This document shows, one piece after another, positions 38,901 through 53,840 of a DNA stretch of 64,000 bases; the first letter of the stretch is position 1; each line of letters begins with the position of its first letter. Origin of the DNA: Rhyzopertha dominica (Eukaryota > Arthropoda > Insecta > Coleoptera > Bostrichidae); the NCBI GenBank assembly GCA_025024175.1, contig QCXZ01000041.1:51455786-51519785 (forward strand). Direction: 5' to 3'. Below the pieces are notes generated by a model. It had not been told where the DNA came from. It was given only the letters and a program-made list of their open reading frames with translations, and searched no databases. Both the position numbers and the translations under genes were made by a program.

Positions 38901-39477
38901 GAAGAAAAGACTTTATTACTATAATTATTTCAATATTTGAAATATGGGAAATAATCAATAATCAAAAAGTTTCAGACACAACCGTTTATAGGACACTTGG
39001 TGCCAATATGAAGCTATATTATACAAGCTTTCTTTCAGTCTGTTTTCGCATACCATGCTCAAAATAAACCTTTCCGAATTTTCTTCAAGGCAATTATGAA
39101 AACTAAGCTATTATTTGGGTCTTTTTTACCCAAGAATGACCCACCTCCAGTAAAAACCTTTGTCTACAGCGACCCATTTAAGTTGTATGGCAGTTATCCG
39201 TATATGTAATTAAATACTTATGCTGGACACCCTGTATATATTAAACATCAAAATCCATATTCTTCGTACATCAGCCAGAATTCGTTTCCCTTTCAGCACG
39301 CGCGTGTCCCGTCCACGCAACAAATCCCCGCCGGACGCCGTGGACCCGTCGCCGGACGCGTCCGCCAAGTCACGCTACTACGAGGACAGGTACCGCGAAC
39401 GGGAGAGCGGACGGCGCGAGCCGGAGCGCGAGCGCGAGAGGGAACGACGGGACGAATCGCACCGTTCCCGTCACTGA
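32962..39477 (+). CDS. CPSF6: CPSF6, cleavage factor Im 68-kDa subunit
   Basis: Seven coding exons: 32962-33018, 33105-33320, 33573-34196, 35077-35356, 36327-36691, 37784-38115, 39297-39477; phases match and give 684 aa. Order: acidic N-terminus ([13 protein letters not shown]), one RRM at ~82-165 with RNP2 LYVGNL and RNP1 SKGFCVIS, a long Pro/Gly-rich region ~190-485 (GPP repeats), then an Arg-rich RS/RE/RD-type C-terminus from ~540. With CPSF5 (NUDT21) it forms cleavage factor Im in the nucleus, which binds UGUA elements and steers poly(A) site choice; the RS-like tail contacts the polyadenylation machinery and import receptors. All junctions are GT-AG except the intron-2 acceptor, which reads AA (33571-33572). 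GC-rich exons stand out from AT-rich introns. Confidence 0.95.
33366..33520 (-). pseudogene. Antisense reverse-transcriptase relic in CPSF6 intron 2
   Basis: The 252-bp intron contains, on the minus strand, [20 protein letters not shown], the RT block around GVPQGS. Only this small piece is recognisable. It occupies much of the intron next to the abnormal acceptor. Confidence 0.65.
34483..34990. mobile_element. Decayed MITE pieces in CPSF6 intron 3
   Basis: Two directly repeated TACAGGGTGTTAA termini start at 34482 and 34590, 108 bp apart. No clear right end is visible. They resemble the CAGGGTG ends of other elements here. Confidence 0.45.
35440..36295 (-). pseudogene. Antisense non-LTR RT fragment in CPSF6 intron 4
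   Basis: Minus strand carries the C-terminal part of a non-LTR reverse transcriptase: [60 protein letters not shown]. Earlier RT sequence lies towards 36295 in other frames. It fills most of the intron between exons ending at 35356 and starting at 36327. Confidence 0.75.
36806..36835. repeat. Microsatellite (ATA)n
   Basis: About eight uninterrupted ATA units in CPSF6 intron 5. Confidence 0.9.
36870..37750 (+). pseudogene. Tc1/mariner-superfamily transposase remnant in CPSF6 intron 5
   Basis: The plus strand reads [28 protein letters not shown] and, after a frameshift, [10 protein letters not shown] (family form NPPN.P..RPIEKYW). These are the last two catalytic blocks of a Tc1/mariner-superfamily transposase. 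The N-terminal half is gone. Confidence 0.65.
38202..39234 (-). mobile_element. Degenerate Tc1-like transposon in CPSF6 last intron
   Basis: Inverted termini CAGGGTGTCC / GGACACCCTG, each flanked by TA (38200-38201, 39235-39236), enclose 1033 bp. Minus-strand relics read [20 protein letters not shown] (first Asp block of Tc1-like transposases) and [15 protein letters not shown], from a LWGCFSxNGVGPL-type block. Stops and frameshifts abolish function. Confidence 0.8.
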
Positions 39478-42304
39478 ACACACGGATCTTTATGTTGTCA
39501 CAGTTTAGTACAGTACGTTTCAGTTTCTTTTCTTCTTCTTCCCATCATTGTAGTTTATTAGGTTGCGACGGACGACTGCGAGAAGGATTCAACGGGGAAA
39601 GAAGATTGTATTGGCGGATATGATAAAAATATGCTTGAAAGACTTGAAGGGGTTTTTATTTATTTGTAGATGGCATTGTGATCCTGTACACCCGACACTT
39701 TTCTTTTTTAGTTTTGTTGTATTTATATATCTGTCTGCGGCGCGAACGCAAGAAGCTCAAATGATCTTTTTTTCGGTTTGGGATTCTTGATGTTTGCTCC
39801 GCCTCGGAGCGTTTTTTCCTCCCCTTTTTATGTTTTCCCCTTTTGTTTATTTACAAATCTTTTCATCCCCGATTAGTGTTATAATTGCATGTGCAGAAAA
39901 GTCACTTTTATTGGACTTGAAACGAAAAAAAGTACACCCGAAGGCTTCACTATTGATATTTTAGAAGTATCAAATGTGTTTGATACATGCTATAAATATC
40001 AAGTTTTGGGTATGTAAAAGTGCATTTAAAACAAATCGATATTTTCGTTTTTGTCTTTTGTCCAGGTAAATTAGACTTCTGGGAGCCAGAAAACTGAAAT
40101 TTTGGCACTTTTTTGGAATTTTTACTCTTAACTCAAAAACGTTACATCCTGCTGAAAATTATACTTTTTTTTTAATTAAAGGGCACCAAATTTGAAGGCT
40201 ATTGGGCTGTTTAATGTCATTATTTTTACCAATCAACACATTGGGGCTGTTAAAAATTTTTTAAGTGCTGAATTTAACAGCTTATTTTAAGGTAGAAAAT
40301 ATACTTACATACAGGTTTTTTTATCCCAATCGTTAAAACGTCACAAGCATGAAAATAATCAATGTGCAAAATTTTTTATGATTTCTAACGTTAAGATCTC
40401 TTGAAAATCGAAGTATCAAAGAAACCAAGTATATTTACTAATGTAATTTTTTGTAGGATTCATGTTTGTAGTGAGAGTGAGATAGGATTAAAAGTCAAGC
40501 TATGATAGAAATTTGAAAATTTTTGCAATCCTGTTTTTTTAGAATTTTCAAAGGTAGGTTGGTAAAAAAATAATGAAAGATCATTTTAGAAGGTTTAAAG
40601 TGCAGCAAAAAAATATGTAAACTGGATCTCTTTGCATTTATCATTTATTTGTATCTGTGATGTAATAGCTTAGATTTTAAGCAAAATCAGCGATAATATT
40701 GGAGGAAAAAAAGATTATGTAATTGAAGGATTGTAACTAAAGTGAGATTTGAATTAGAATAAGGCGCTGTCAGTTGGTAAATTTTGCGTTAAGTTTTATC
40801 CAAACTTTCTGAAGGTTATAATTTCAACAGTTATAAACAAAAAGTTTCGTTGGTGCAGTTATTTGAACTAAGTGAATTCCTTTGGTATAATGCCATTTTA
40901 CCATCATTTTTACAAATAACACATTGTGCAAAGACTTTTCTCATTCGAAATGGAACAAATTGTTTTAAATATCCAAAGAAAAGTATTTGTAAACAAAATG
41001 AATATTTGTAGGACTGCACCTAAATGTAAATATTTTGTTTAAAATTGTTGCTACCAACACCTCTGTAGGTTTTTGGCACCTTTAATCGAAACTTGTATTT
41101 TCATATTTGCATCACCAGGAACTCAGCTATTTTAATGCTAGGCAATCAATATAGAAAAATAGTTTTTCTGTTACTCATACGAAAGCCGTAAGTATTGTTA
41201 TCGATTTTGTATTTTAATTGAAGGCTGTGAACTATAGACTGCATTAATTTTTTGATACGAAGATCGAAATATTGTACGTTTATAAAGAAATGTTTTTATA
41301 CTTGAAATGCTCAAATTAAAAGAAGAAAATAAGCAGAATTGAGTATTGTTGGTGCGAAAGGATTTCATTAATCGTAGTAGTTAATCTTCAAAAATAATTC
41401 AAACTTAAATTTATGGAGAAAGTACCAAAATAACGTTCTTTACCTATTAATAGTAAATATGTTTGGTGTTAATTTTCATTACACATAATTTATACTCGAA
41501 GGTATTCAAGTTGAGGCACAAAAAAGATTGCTGTTTAGCTGCGAAAAAGTTAATACAACAGCCAGCAATACCAAACGGGTTTATTTTGTAACATTTTATG
41601 TAAGGTAGGTCCATCAATCATTATTTAAGGTGTAATTTTCTTGGTACCTTTCATAGTTGGATGCTCGTATTTGATTGCAATGTAATTGTGAATTATGAAA
41701 ATGTGTTCTTGAGGTGTTACGTCTTCGATAAATATGTGTATGGTCACACTCTTGACATACTTATGAATGTGTTGGGCCATGTACGGTCTGTGTAAACACT
41801 AGTACTGCTTGAATTTGGAATCCTTGTTTTCGAAAGTGGAGCAAACTGAATATATCTGTTTATTCATCAATATGAATAAACAAATATTTGAACGAAAGCT
41901 GCAACTAGATATAATACCTTTGCAAACTCGAAATTAAATATATCTTAATTTTTTTGTTATCAAAAGTGTTTGGAAACCGATCTAAAGCACTTAACCTCAA
42001 ACTGTTGGTAAAACAGTTGTCTATTATATCGATTAAGCAGAAGTTTTACCTACAACTACCCGATGTCGCCATTATCAATATCAGAAAAGTGACCTCTTAT
42101 ACCGGCAGTTTTGAACACATTTAAAAATCGATATACCTAACCTATTTTAATTAATTAATTTTACACCTGCACAAAATTGTACGATATGGATTAAGGTGTT
42201 AGTGCGTCATACAGCTACTTCTTCTCTTGAAAGTGTTCACAGTAATGTAATCTCTTACACAACATCATTGTTACAAACACGTGTTTTATAATACCCAGAA
42301 AACA
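39478..42304. other. CPSF6 3' UTR and intergenic DNA
   Basis: AT-rich stretch with no supported gene or recognisable mobile element. It contains the CPSF6 3' UTR and the PRMT3 promoter; two ATCGAT-containing sites at ~42028 and ~42128 lie within 300 bp of the PRMT3 start, but I cannot assign a factor. Confidence 0.5.
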
Positions 42305-45766
<3,462 letters not shown>

Positions 45767-47285
45767 TTAGTAATTTACTTTGTACCATAGTAAACTTTCC
45801 ATGCCTTGGGACTTGGCAATAATGTAATCATTTGGGTTTATTTATCCAACACATTTTGACTATCCATTTACTGTAGTTAGTAACGAGAACATGTAAAGTT
45901 TAATTTAAAAAACCAAAGAAAAGAATTAGATCGCAGGTAAGTAAACTTTTTCCTTAAAGAGGTCATAAAAAACGTGACCGGCAGTGAAAAAAATTATTTT
46001 TATTGTTCAAAAGTTTAATTCCAAAAAAATTTTCTGAAGTGGCCCTTCTATAGTGTTTGTTGTAACGTATTACTTGCTAAGATGAACTGCTCTGTCTATG
46101 ATACTACTCTGGCGATGCAGCTTCGTCACATCAACAGGGACCTCTGAAGTATACCACGAGGGGAGTATAGGTAGGTGAGTCACTTTAAAAAACGACAGGT
46201 GTTACACAAAGTCATACATTGAACACTCATAAATACTACTATCGTGGAAGAGTATGCTTTGGTTTACCTTGCGACGTGACAAAATTATCTACTTGAGCTG
46301 TCTTATGATAGTGGTTGTATCACGACTGTTTTAATATAGGTTATATGCAAAGCAGATGGAAATTTTAAATGATTCATGACGTTTTGGCATTGGTGGCAAG
46401 TTTCCGTACAGTTTTATAGTTCCTGTTGTATATTCTAACATAAAGTGGGAGCGGACAAACTCCTGTTTGTTCGTGGAAGTTTGGACTTGTGTCGGTAAAT
46501 CATCATCAAAGGAAAGTCATGCTCAGTATGGAACAATGCCGTCAAAATTCTGAAATCTGATTTCCGCTCATTTAGAAACGAATAATTTATTTTATAATAT
46601 TTGCAAATAAAAGATTATGTGACCTTGTATAAATTAACTATTGTTTAACTGAAAATATTTTTATGACAAACTATAGTTTATGTCTTCCACACAGTTGCAG
46701 CTGGTCAGGACCGTATTCTAACATTTCAAACTAAGAAGTATTAACAAATCTGCGATACAATGAACACCTTAACTGATCCGTTTAAAATTGAACCAAATGG
46801 AGAGAGTTATTAATTACATTTACCAATTCTTCGACTCGCTGAGGTGCAGGCAATAAGGCTCATATTTTTTTTATGCAGAATTTGAATCCACTTGAAATAG
46901 TAGACCCTTCTTTTTTATTTTTTCTATAACAGAAGCTTATCTTCTATCATTGTATTTTTTTCAGACTTATAGAGTTCTTCATTAATTTTTTATATAAATA
47001 CAAATAAAAAAATCTTAAATAATTAAATGATTTTTGACAAAAATAAAAAAGGCCAGTTTCACTTTTTTATTAACAAACTTTTAGTACAAGTCAATTTCAG
47101 AATTATCTGTCGACTAACTAATTAATCATCGTTAATAAGACTTAGTGTTTCGGCTTTGAATTCAAAGTCTTTTCAGCTTCTTCACCCTTGCATTTTTTAA
47201 TTGTCAATATGTAGTACACTAAATGTTATAATTATGTTTTGGGAAAATAGTTGTGATTGAAATTTTGAATTGTCCTTGATCAACA
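45767..47285. other. PRMT3 downstream intergenic DNA
   Basis: No supported gene. The final PRMT3 3' UTR should end in this stretch. Confidence 0.45.
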
Positions 47286-47810
47286 GCCAAATTCCACGCT
47301 TTGAGCACCATTGAAGACCTCCTAGTCAAGATGGGAAACATCGGAGAAGCTGCTAAGATGTACCTTCGACGATTGGCGTTGGTCCGGGAGAACAGGGGTA
47401 GGACGATGAAGGCAGCTGCTTGAATAATCCTGGGAATAGCACACAGACCCTTGAAGAGGTTCAACGAAGCTCTAGGTGAGTTTTTGACCTTTAGAATCCA
47501 AGAAATGTCCTGGGAAAAGTTGGGAGAATTTTTTTCTGATTATTTTTGTCTGTAAATAATTGTCCGATATAAAATATTTATGTTACGATAATATTTCTGT
47601 GTCCTAACAAGCAACTTTGGTTGTTTCGACAGGAAGGAGCCGTATCCGAAGGAAGGGAAAGGGCCACTGCCTCATTTTCCGGAAATATTCAGGAGAAAGT
47701 GTAGAGCATGCACCACTGTCGATTTCAGCCTCTGGAGCTACAGCAACACATAAAACGAGCATAATACCTGTATTGTAATACTTTGTAATTATGCAATTCT
47801 TCTACAATAA
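47286..47810 (+). pseudogene. TPR-like exon remnant
   Basis: After a TCAACAG acceptor, the plus strand reads IEDLLVKMGNIGEAAKMYLR, LALVREN, then AAA-stop-IILGIAHRPLKRFNEAL up to a GTGAGT donor at 47476. Helix spacing fits tetratricopeptide repeats, loosely like TTC28-type proteins. A TGA interrupts the repeat. A possible second exon from 47632 (after TTTCGACAG) does not continue the TPR pattern in the phase implied. An AATAAA follows near 47806, just before the satellite. Probably a dead duplicate of part of a TPR gene; a sequencing error at the TGA is the alternative. Confidence 0.5.
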
Positions 47811-47839
47811 ATTTTTTTTATTACACTAATTGTTGCTTA

Positions 47840-50800
47840 TTTCCACCGAAAACGGTAAAATAGCAAAGGCTAACCCCTTTGTTGTTTTTTCACATTGAAA
47901 CTTGATGGTCTCCGATTACGCTAATTTTATGATCATTTACTAATGTGGACCTGCTGCATTTCGGAGTGGTGTCAGTTTTTCTCTAGCTGCAACGGTTCGT
48001 CTGAAAAGTGACCTAGAGTAGAACTTTCAATTTACGAAAAATTAATTTCCCGAGGTCCTAGCTCATTTCTGAATGCATTTTTGGGATCAGCAGCTCAAAA
48101 TACATCGGTATGCCGATTTTGAGCCAAAAATAATTTCCACCGAAAACTGCAAAAATAGCAAAGGCTAACCCCTTTGTTGTTTTTTCACCTCGAAATTTCA
48201 TGGTCTCCGATTACGCTAATTTTATGTTCATTTACTAATGTGGACCTGCTGCATTTCGGAGTGGTGTCAGTTTTTCTCTAGCTGCAACGGTTCGGCTGAA
48301 AAGTGACCTAGAGTAGAACTTTCAATTTACGAAAAATTAATTTCCCGAGGTCCTAGCTCATTTCTGAATGCATTTTTGGGATCAGCAGCTCAAAATACAT
48401 CGGTATGCCGATTTTGAGCCAAAAATAATTTCCACCGAAAACTGCAAAAATAGCAAAGGCTAACCCCTTTGTTGTTTTTTCACCTCGAAATTTCATGGTC
48501 TCCGATTACGCTAATTTTATGTTCATTTACTAATGTGGACCTGCTGCATTTCGGAGTGGTGTCAGTTTTTCTCTAGCTGCAACGGTTCGGCTGAAAATTG
48601 ACCTACAGTAGAAGGATCAACATGGGAAAAATAAATTTCCGGACGTCCTAGCTCAATTCTGACCGCATTTTTGGAATCTGCAGCTCAAAATACATCGGTA
48701 TGCCGATTTTGAGCCAAAAATAATTTCCACCGAAAACTGCAAAAATAGCAAAGGCTAACACCCCTTTGTTGTTTTTTCACCTCGAAATTTCATGGTCTCC
48801 GATTACGCTAATTTTATGTTCATTTACCAATGTGGACCTGCTGCATTTCGGAGTGGTGTCAGTTTTTCTCTAGCTGCAACGGTTCGGCTGAAAATTGACC
48901 TAGAGTAGAAGGATCAACATGGGAAAAATAAATTTCCGGACGTCCTAGCTCAATTCTGACCGCATTTTTGGAATCTGCAGCTCAAAATACATCGGTATGC
49001 CGATTTTGAGCCAAAAATAATTTCCACCGAAAACTGCAAAAATAGCAAAGGCTAACCCCTTTGTTGTTTTTTCACCTCGAAATTTCATGGTCTCCGATTA
49101 CGCTAATTTTATGTTCATTTACTAATGTGGACCTGCTGCATTTCGGAGTGGTGTCAGTTTTTCCCTAGCTGCAACGGTTCGGCTGAAAATTGACCTAGAG
49201 TAAAAGGATCAATTTGGGAAAAATAAATTTCCGGACGTCCCAGCTCAATTCTGACTGTATTTTTGTAATCTGCAGCTCAAAATACATCGGTATGCCGATT
49301 TTGAGCCAAAAATAATTTCCACCGAAAACTGCAAAAATAGCAAAGGCTAACCCCTTTGTTGTTTTTTCACCTCGAAATTTCATGGTCTCCGATTACGCTA
49401 ATTTTATGTTCATTTACTAATGTGGACCTGCTGCATTTCGGAGTGGTGTCAGTTTTTCTCTAGCTGCAACGGTTCGGCTGAAAATTGACCTAGAGTAAAA
49501 GGATCAATTTGGGAAAAATAAATTTCCGGACGTCCCAGCTCAAGTCTGACTGTATTTTTGTAATCTGCAGCTCAAAATACATCGGTATGCCGATTTTGAG
49601 CCAAAAATAATTTCCACCGAAAACTGCAAAAATAGCAAAGGCTAACCCCTTTGTTGTTTTTTCACCTCGAAATTTCATGGTCTCCGATTGCGCTAATTTT
49701 ATGTTCATTTACTAATGTGGACCTGCTGCATTTCGGAGTGGTGTCAGTTTTTCTCTAGCTGCAACGGTTCGGCTGAAAATTGACCTAGAGTAGAAGGATC
49801 AACTTGGGAAAAATAAATTTCCGGACGTCCCTAGCTCAATTCTGACTGTATTTTTGTAATCTGCAGCTCAAAATACATCGGTATGCCGATTTTGAGCCAA
49901 AAATAATTTCCACCGAAAACTGCAAAAATAGCAAAGGCTAACCCCTTTGTTGTTTTTTCACCTCGAAATTTCATGGTCTCCGATTACGCTAATTTTATGT
50001 TCATTTACTAATGTGGACCTGCTGCATTTCGGAGTGGTGTCAGTTTTTCTCTAGCTGCAACGGTTCGGCTGAAAATTGACCTAGAGTAGAAGGATCAACA
50101 TGGGAAAAATAAATTTCCGGACGTCCTAGCTCAATTCTGACCGCATTTTTGGAATCTGCAGCTCAAAATACATCGGTATGCCGATTTTGAGCCAAAAATA
50201 ATTTCCACCGAAAACTGCAAAAATAGCAAAGGCTAACCCCTTTGTTGTTTTTTCACCTCGAAATTTCATGGTCTCCGATTACGCTAATTTTATGTTCATT
50301 TACTAATGTGGACCTGCTGCATTTCGGAGTGGTGTCAGTTTTTCTCTAGCTGCAACGGTTCGGCTGAAAATTGACCTAGAGTAGAAGGATCAATTGGGAA
50401 AAATAAATTTCCGGACGTCCTAGCTCAATTCTGACTGCATTTTTGGAATCTGCAGCTCAAAATACATCGGTATGCCGATTTTGAGCCAAAAATAATTTCC
50501 ACCGAAAACTGCAAAAATAGCAAAGGCTAACCCCTTTGTTGTTTTTTCACCTCGAAATTTCATGGTCTCCGATTACGCTAATTTTATGTTCATTTACTAA
50601 TGTGGACCTGCTGCATTTCGGAGTGGTGTCAGTTTTTCTCTAGCTGCAACGGTTCGGCTGAAAATTGACCTAGAGTAAAAGGATCAATTGGGAAAAATAA
50701 ATTTCCGGACGTCCCAGCTCAATTCTGACTGTATTTTTGTAATCTGCAGCTCAAAATACATCGGTATGCCGATTTTGAGCCAAAAATAATTTCCACCGAA

Positions 50801-52160
50801 AACTGCAAAAATAGCAAAGGCTAACCCCTTTTGTTGTTTTTTCACCTCGAAATTTCATGGTCTCCGATTACGCTAATTTTATGTTCATTTACTAATGTGG
50901 ACCTGCTGCATTTCGGAGTGGTGTCAGTTTTTCTCTAGCTGCAACGGTTCGGCTGAAAATTGACCTAGAGTAAAAGGATCAATTTGGGAAAAATAAATTT
51001 CCGGACGTCCCAGCTCAATTCTGACTGTATTTTTGTAATCTGCAGCTCAAAATACATCGGTATGCCGATTTTGAGCCAAAAATAATTTCCACCGAAAACT
51101 GCAAAAATAGCAAAGGCTAACCCCTTTGTTGTTTTTTCACCTCGAAATTTCATGGTCTCCGATTACGCTAATTTTATGTTCATTTACTAATGTGGACCTG
51201 CTGCATTTCGGAGTGGTGTCAGTTTTTCTCTAGCTGCAACGGTTCGGCTGAAAATTGACCTAGAGTAGAAGGATCAATTTGGGAAAAATACATTTCCGGA
51301 CGTCCTAGCTCAATTCTGACTGCATTTTTGTAATCTGCAGCTCAAAATACATCGGTATGCCGATTTTGAGCCAAAAATAATTTCCACCGAAAACTGCAAA
51401 AATAGCAAAGGCTAACCCCTTTGTTGTTTTTTCACCTCGAAATTTCATGGTCTCCGATTACGCTAATTTTATGTTCATTTACTAATGTGAACCTGCTGCA
51501 TTTCGGAGTGGTGTCAGTTTTTCTCTAGCTGCAACGGTTCGGCTGAAAATTGACCTAGAGTAAAAGGATCAATTTGGGAAAAATAAATTTCCGGACGTCC
51601 CAGCTCAATTCTGACTGTATTTTTGTAATCTGCAGCTCAAAATACATCGGTATGCCGATTTTGAGCCAAAAATAATTTCCACCGAAAACTGCAAAAATAG
51701 CAAAGGCTAACCCCTTTGTTGTTTTTTCACCTCGAAATTTCATGGTCTCCGATTACGCTAATTTTATGTTCATTTACTAATGTGGACCTGCTGCATTTCG
51801 GAGTGGTGTCAGTTTTTCTCTAGCTGCAACGGTTCATCTGAAAAGTGATCTAGAGTAGAACTTTCAATTTACGAAAAATTAATTTCCCGACGTCCTAGCT
51901 CATTTCTGAACGCATTTTTGGAATCAGCAGCTCAAAATACATCAGTATGCCGATTTTGAGCCAAAAATAACTTTCACCGAAAACGGCAAAAGAGCAAAGG
52001 CTAACCCCTTTGTTGTTTTATCATCTTGAAATTTCATGGTCTCCGATTAAGCTAATTTTATGCTTATTTACTAATGTGGACCTGCTGCATTTCGGAGTGG
52101 TGTCAGTTTTTCTCTAGCTGCAACGGTTCGTCTGAAAAGTGACCTAGAGTAGAAGGGTCG
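47840..52160. repeat. Satellite array, ~15 copies of a 295-bp monomer
   Basis: The marker TGGTCTCCGATTACGCTAAT recurs at 47906, 48201, 48496, 48793, 49088, 49383, 49678, 49974, 50269, 50563, 50858, 51153, 51448, 51743 and 52037, a period of 294-297 bp. Each unit contains an imperfect palindrome (CTCAAAATACA-TCGG-TATG-CCGA-TTTTGAG). Copies 1-2 and 14-15 share one variant (GAACTTTCAATTTACG), whereas copies 3-13 carry another (AAGGATCAA...GGG). The identical 62-codon minus-strand frames in several copies arise from the repeat and are not genes. Confidence 0.97.
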
Positions 52161-53840
52161 AAACAGTAAATGAATACATAACTAGGTTAATTCAACTGTT
52201 GTTTAACTTACCAGAACTCGCTTAAAGACATCTTCACCCTAGGACAAATAAGCTAAATGTTTTTCACTTGGCTTTTCGGGAACCATTTTAGAGAACTTCT
52301 TCCTGCTGGATACTTCCCTAGTCGCATGATGATGAAGAAGTATTGCAGCCATTAGTTAGAAAATTCTCTCTGATAAATCTTCTATTTGGTATTGATTTTG
52401 AAATAAGATATCTTGCCCCTGTTTCGCTGTGTTGCAGCTCATCAGTGTGGTGCAGGCACGGGATAGCAATCAAGATTACCTGGATTACTACCCGAAACCA
52501 ACCACAGACAGTGGCATGATTTACAACAGTGATTTATTGAAAATTACCATGCTATGAACTAAACGAAAATAAAAGATTTTGATCAGATATCTAAGTCCTA
52601 AAGAAACAGTGTTCATGAAAGTTTGAAGAACTATAGTCATGGATACGTAATAACAATATGGTTCTAGTAGACAGAACAACTAAAAAGCACCAAACAATTC
52701 ATAACTTACTAAAATTAAAACCAGCTAAAAAGAAAAAAGCCACCCAAATAAAATATAAATACTTTTAGGTCTCGAAACAAGAAAAAAGTTTTGTGTTGCG
52801 TTGTACAATTTATTATTATATTCAGTTTATTATTATTAATAATACGGCATTATTAACTCGCCACCACCTCCAATCCGTTTACTTTCTCGAATACCTAAAA
52901 CTTATAATGTACCTAAGAATTTCAACTCATCACCAAAAAGTTTATAGGGTTTACTTTTCAGAAAATAAATAAGTGTTATTCTTAATAAAATTAGGAATAC
53001 ATCTTTATATACATGTTTAACTACCAATACCAAAATAATATCGAATTAATTAACAGATTAATACAGTATCACAATCGGAATCATCTAGCTATAACCCTCC
53101 ACTTCTTTTCATAGCCTTAACTTTCAATTAAAATTTCTTTCCTTTTTAGATCAGTCTCCTTTTAGCAATTTTTTGCCGTGTCAAATGGTGTCAAATAATG
53201 AAATATTATTGTTCTTATTTAATTCTGTGTACTTGTTTAACGTGTTGCTTTTTATGACATTTTATTTCTAACAGTTCAATCTTCCTTAAACATAATGTAA
53301 TAAAGAGCTAATTAAATATATCTAATTAATTTAAATTAAATTAAATTAAGTTTTCACTTGATCAGTATGAATGTACCGTTCGAAAACGCGGAATTTTTAA
53401 CATAAATCGGTTGGCGACCATTGAAATCTATAAATCTACAGAAAAACGACAGAGCTGGCAGCTACGCTTGTAAATATCAATTAGTTTATATAAGGTGTAC
53501 ATTCGATCTACTCGCAGTGCTACCAATATCAAAGCCACTTGTCGAAATTCACGTTTTATGCATTTCCATATAAAGTTGGCTGTCTGTTGGGTACATATTC
53601 GGGGAAATTTCTGGTGGATTCATGCACTGTTACATNTTGGGAGGACAGCTAAATTATGCGTAATGTGCGTAGAATTCTAGCGTTCATTTCTTTAAGTTTT
53701 TGGGGTTATGTGGCATGCTTTAGCNAGGATGATTTATCTTCAATTTTCAGGGGTAAATCATGTGTGCAAGGTAAGTACAGGTAGATTAATATCTATCGCA
53801 AGTACACGTCATGCTTTTCGTTGCTATAGGCTCTTTACTT
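52161..53840. other. Intergenic DNA upstream of the Staufen-like gene
   Basis: A possible terminal exon lies at 52438-52557: after GTGTTGCAG, a 40-codon frame (LISVVQARDSNQDYLDYYPK then PTTDSG...) ends in TGA with AATAAA shortly after. I do not recognise it. The rest is AT-rich; single Ns at ~53636 and ~53725. A GTAAGT donor at ~53771 and an acceptor at ~53829 suggest a 5' UTR intron of the next gene. Confidence 0.35.

Noticed and set aside
49195..51743. Repeated 62-72-codon minus-strand frames (MKFRGEKTTKGLAF...)
   Set aside because: They recur once per satellite unit with the same sequence and are broken in other units; they are by-products of the tandem repeat, not genes.
47840..52160. 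CRISPR array
   Set aside because: Repeats are contiguous 295-bp units without spacers in a eukaryotic genome.
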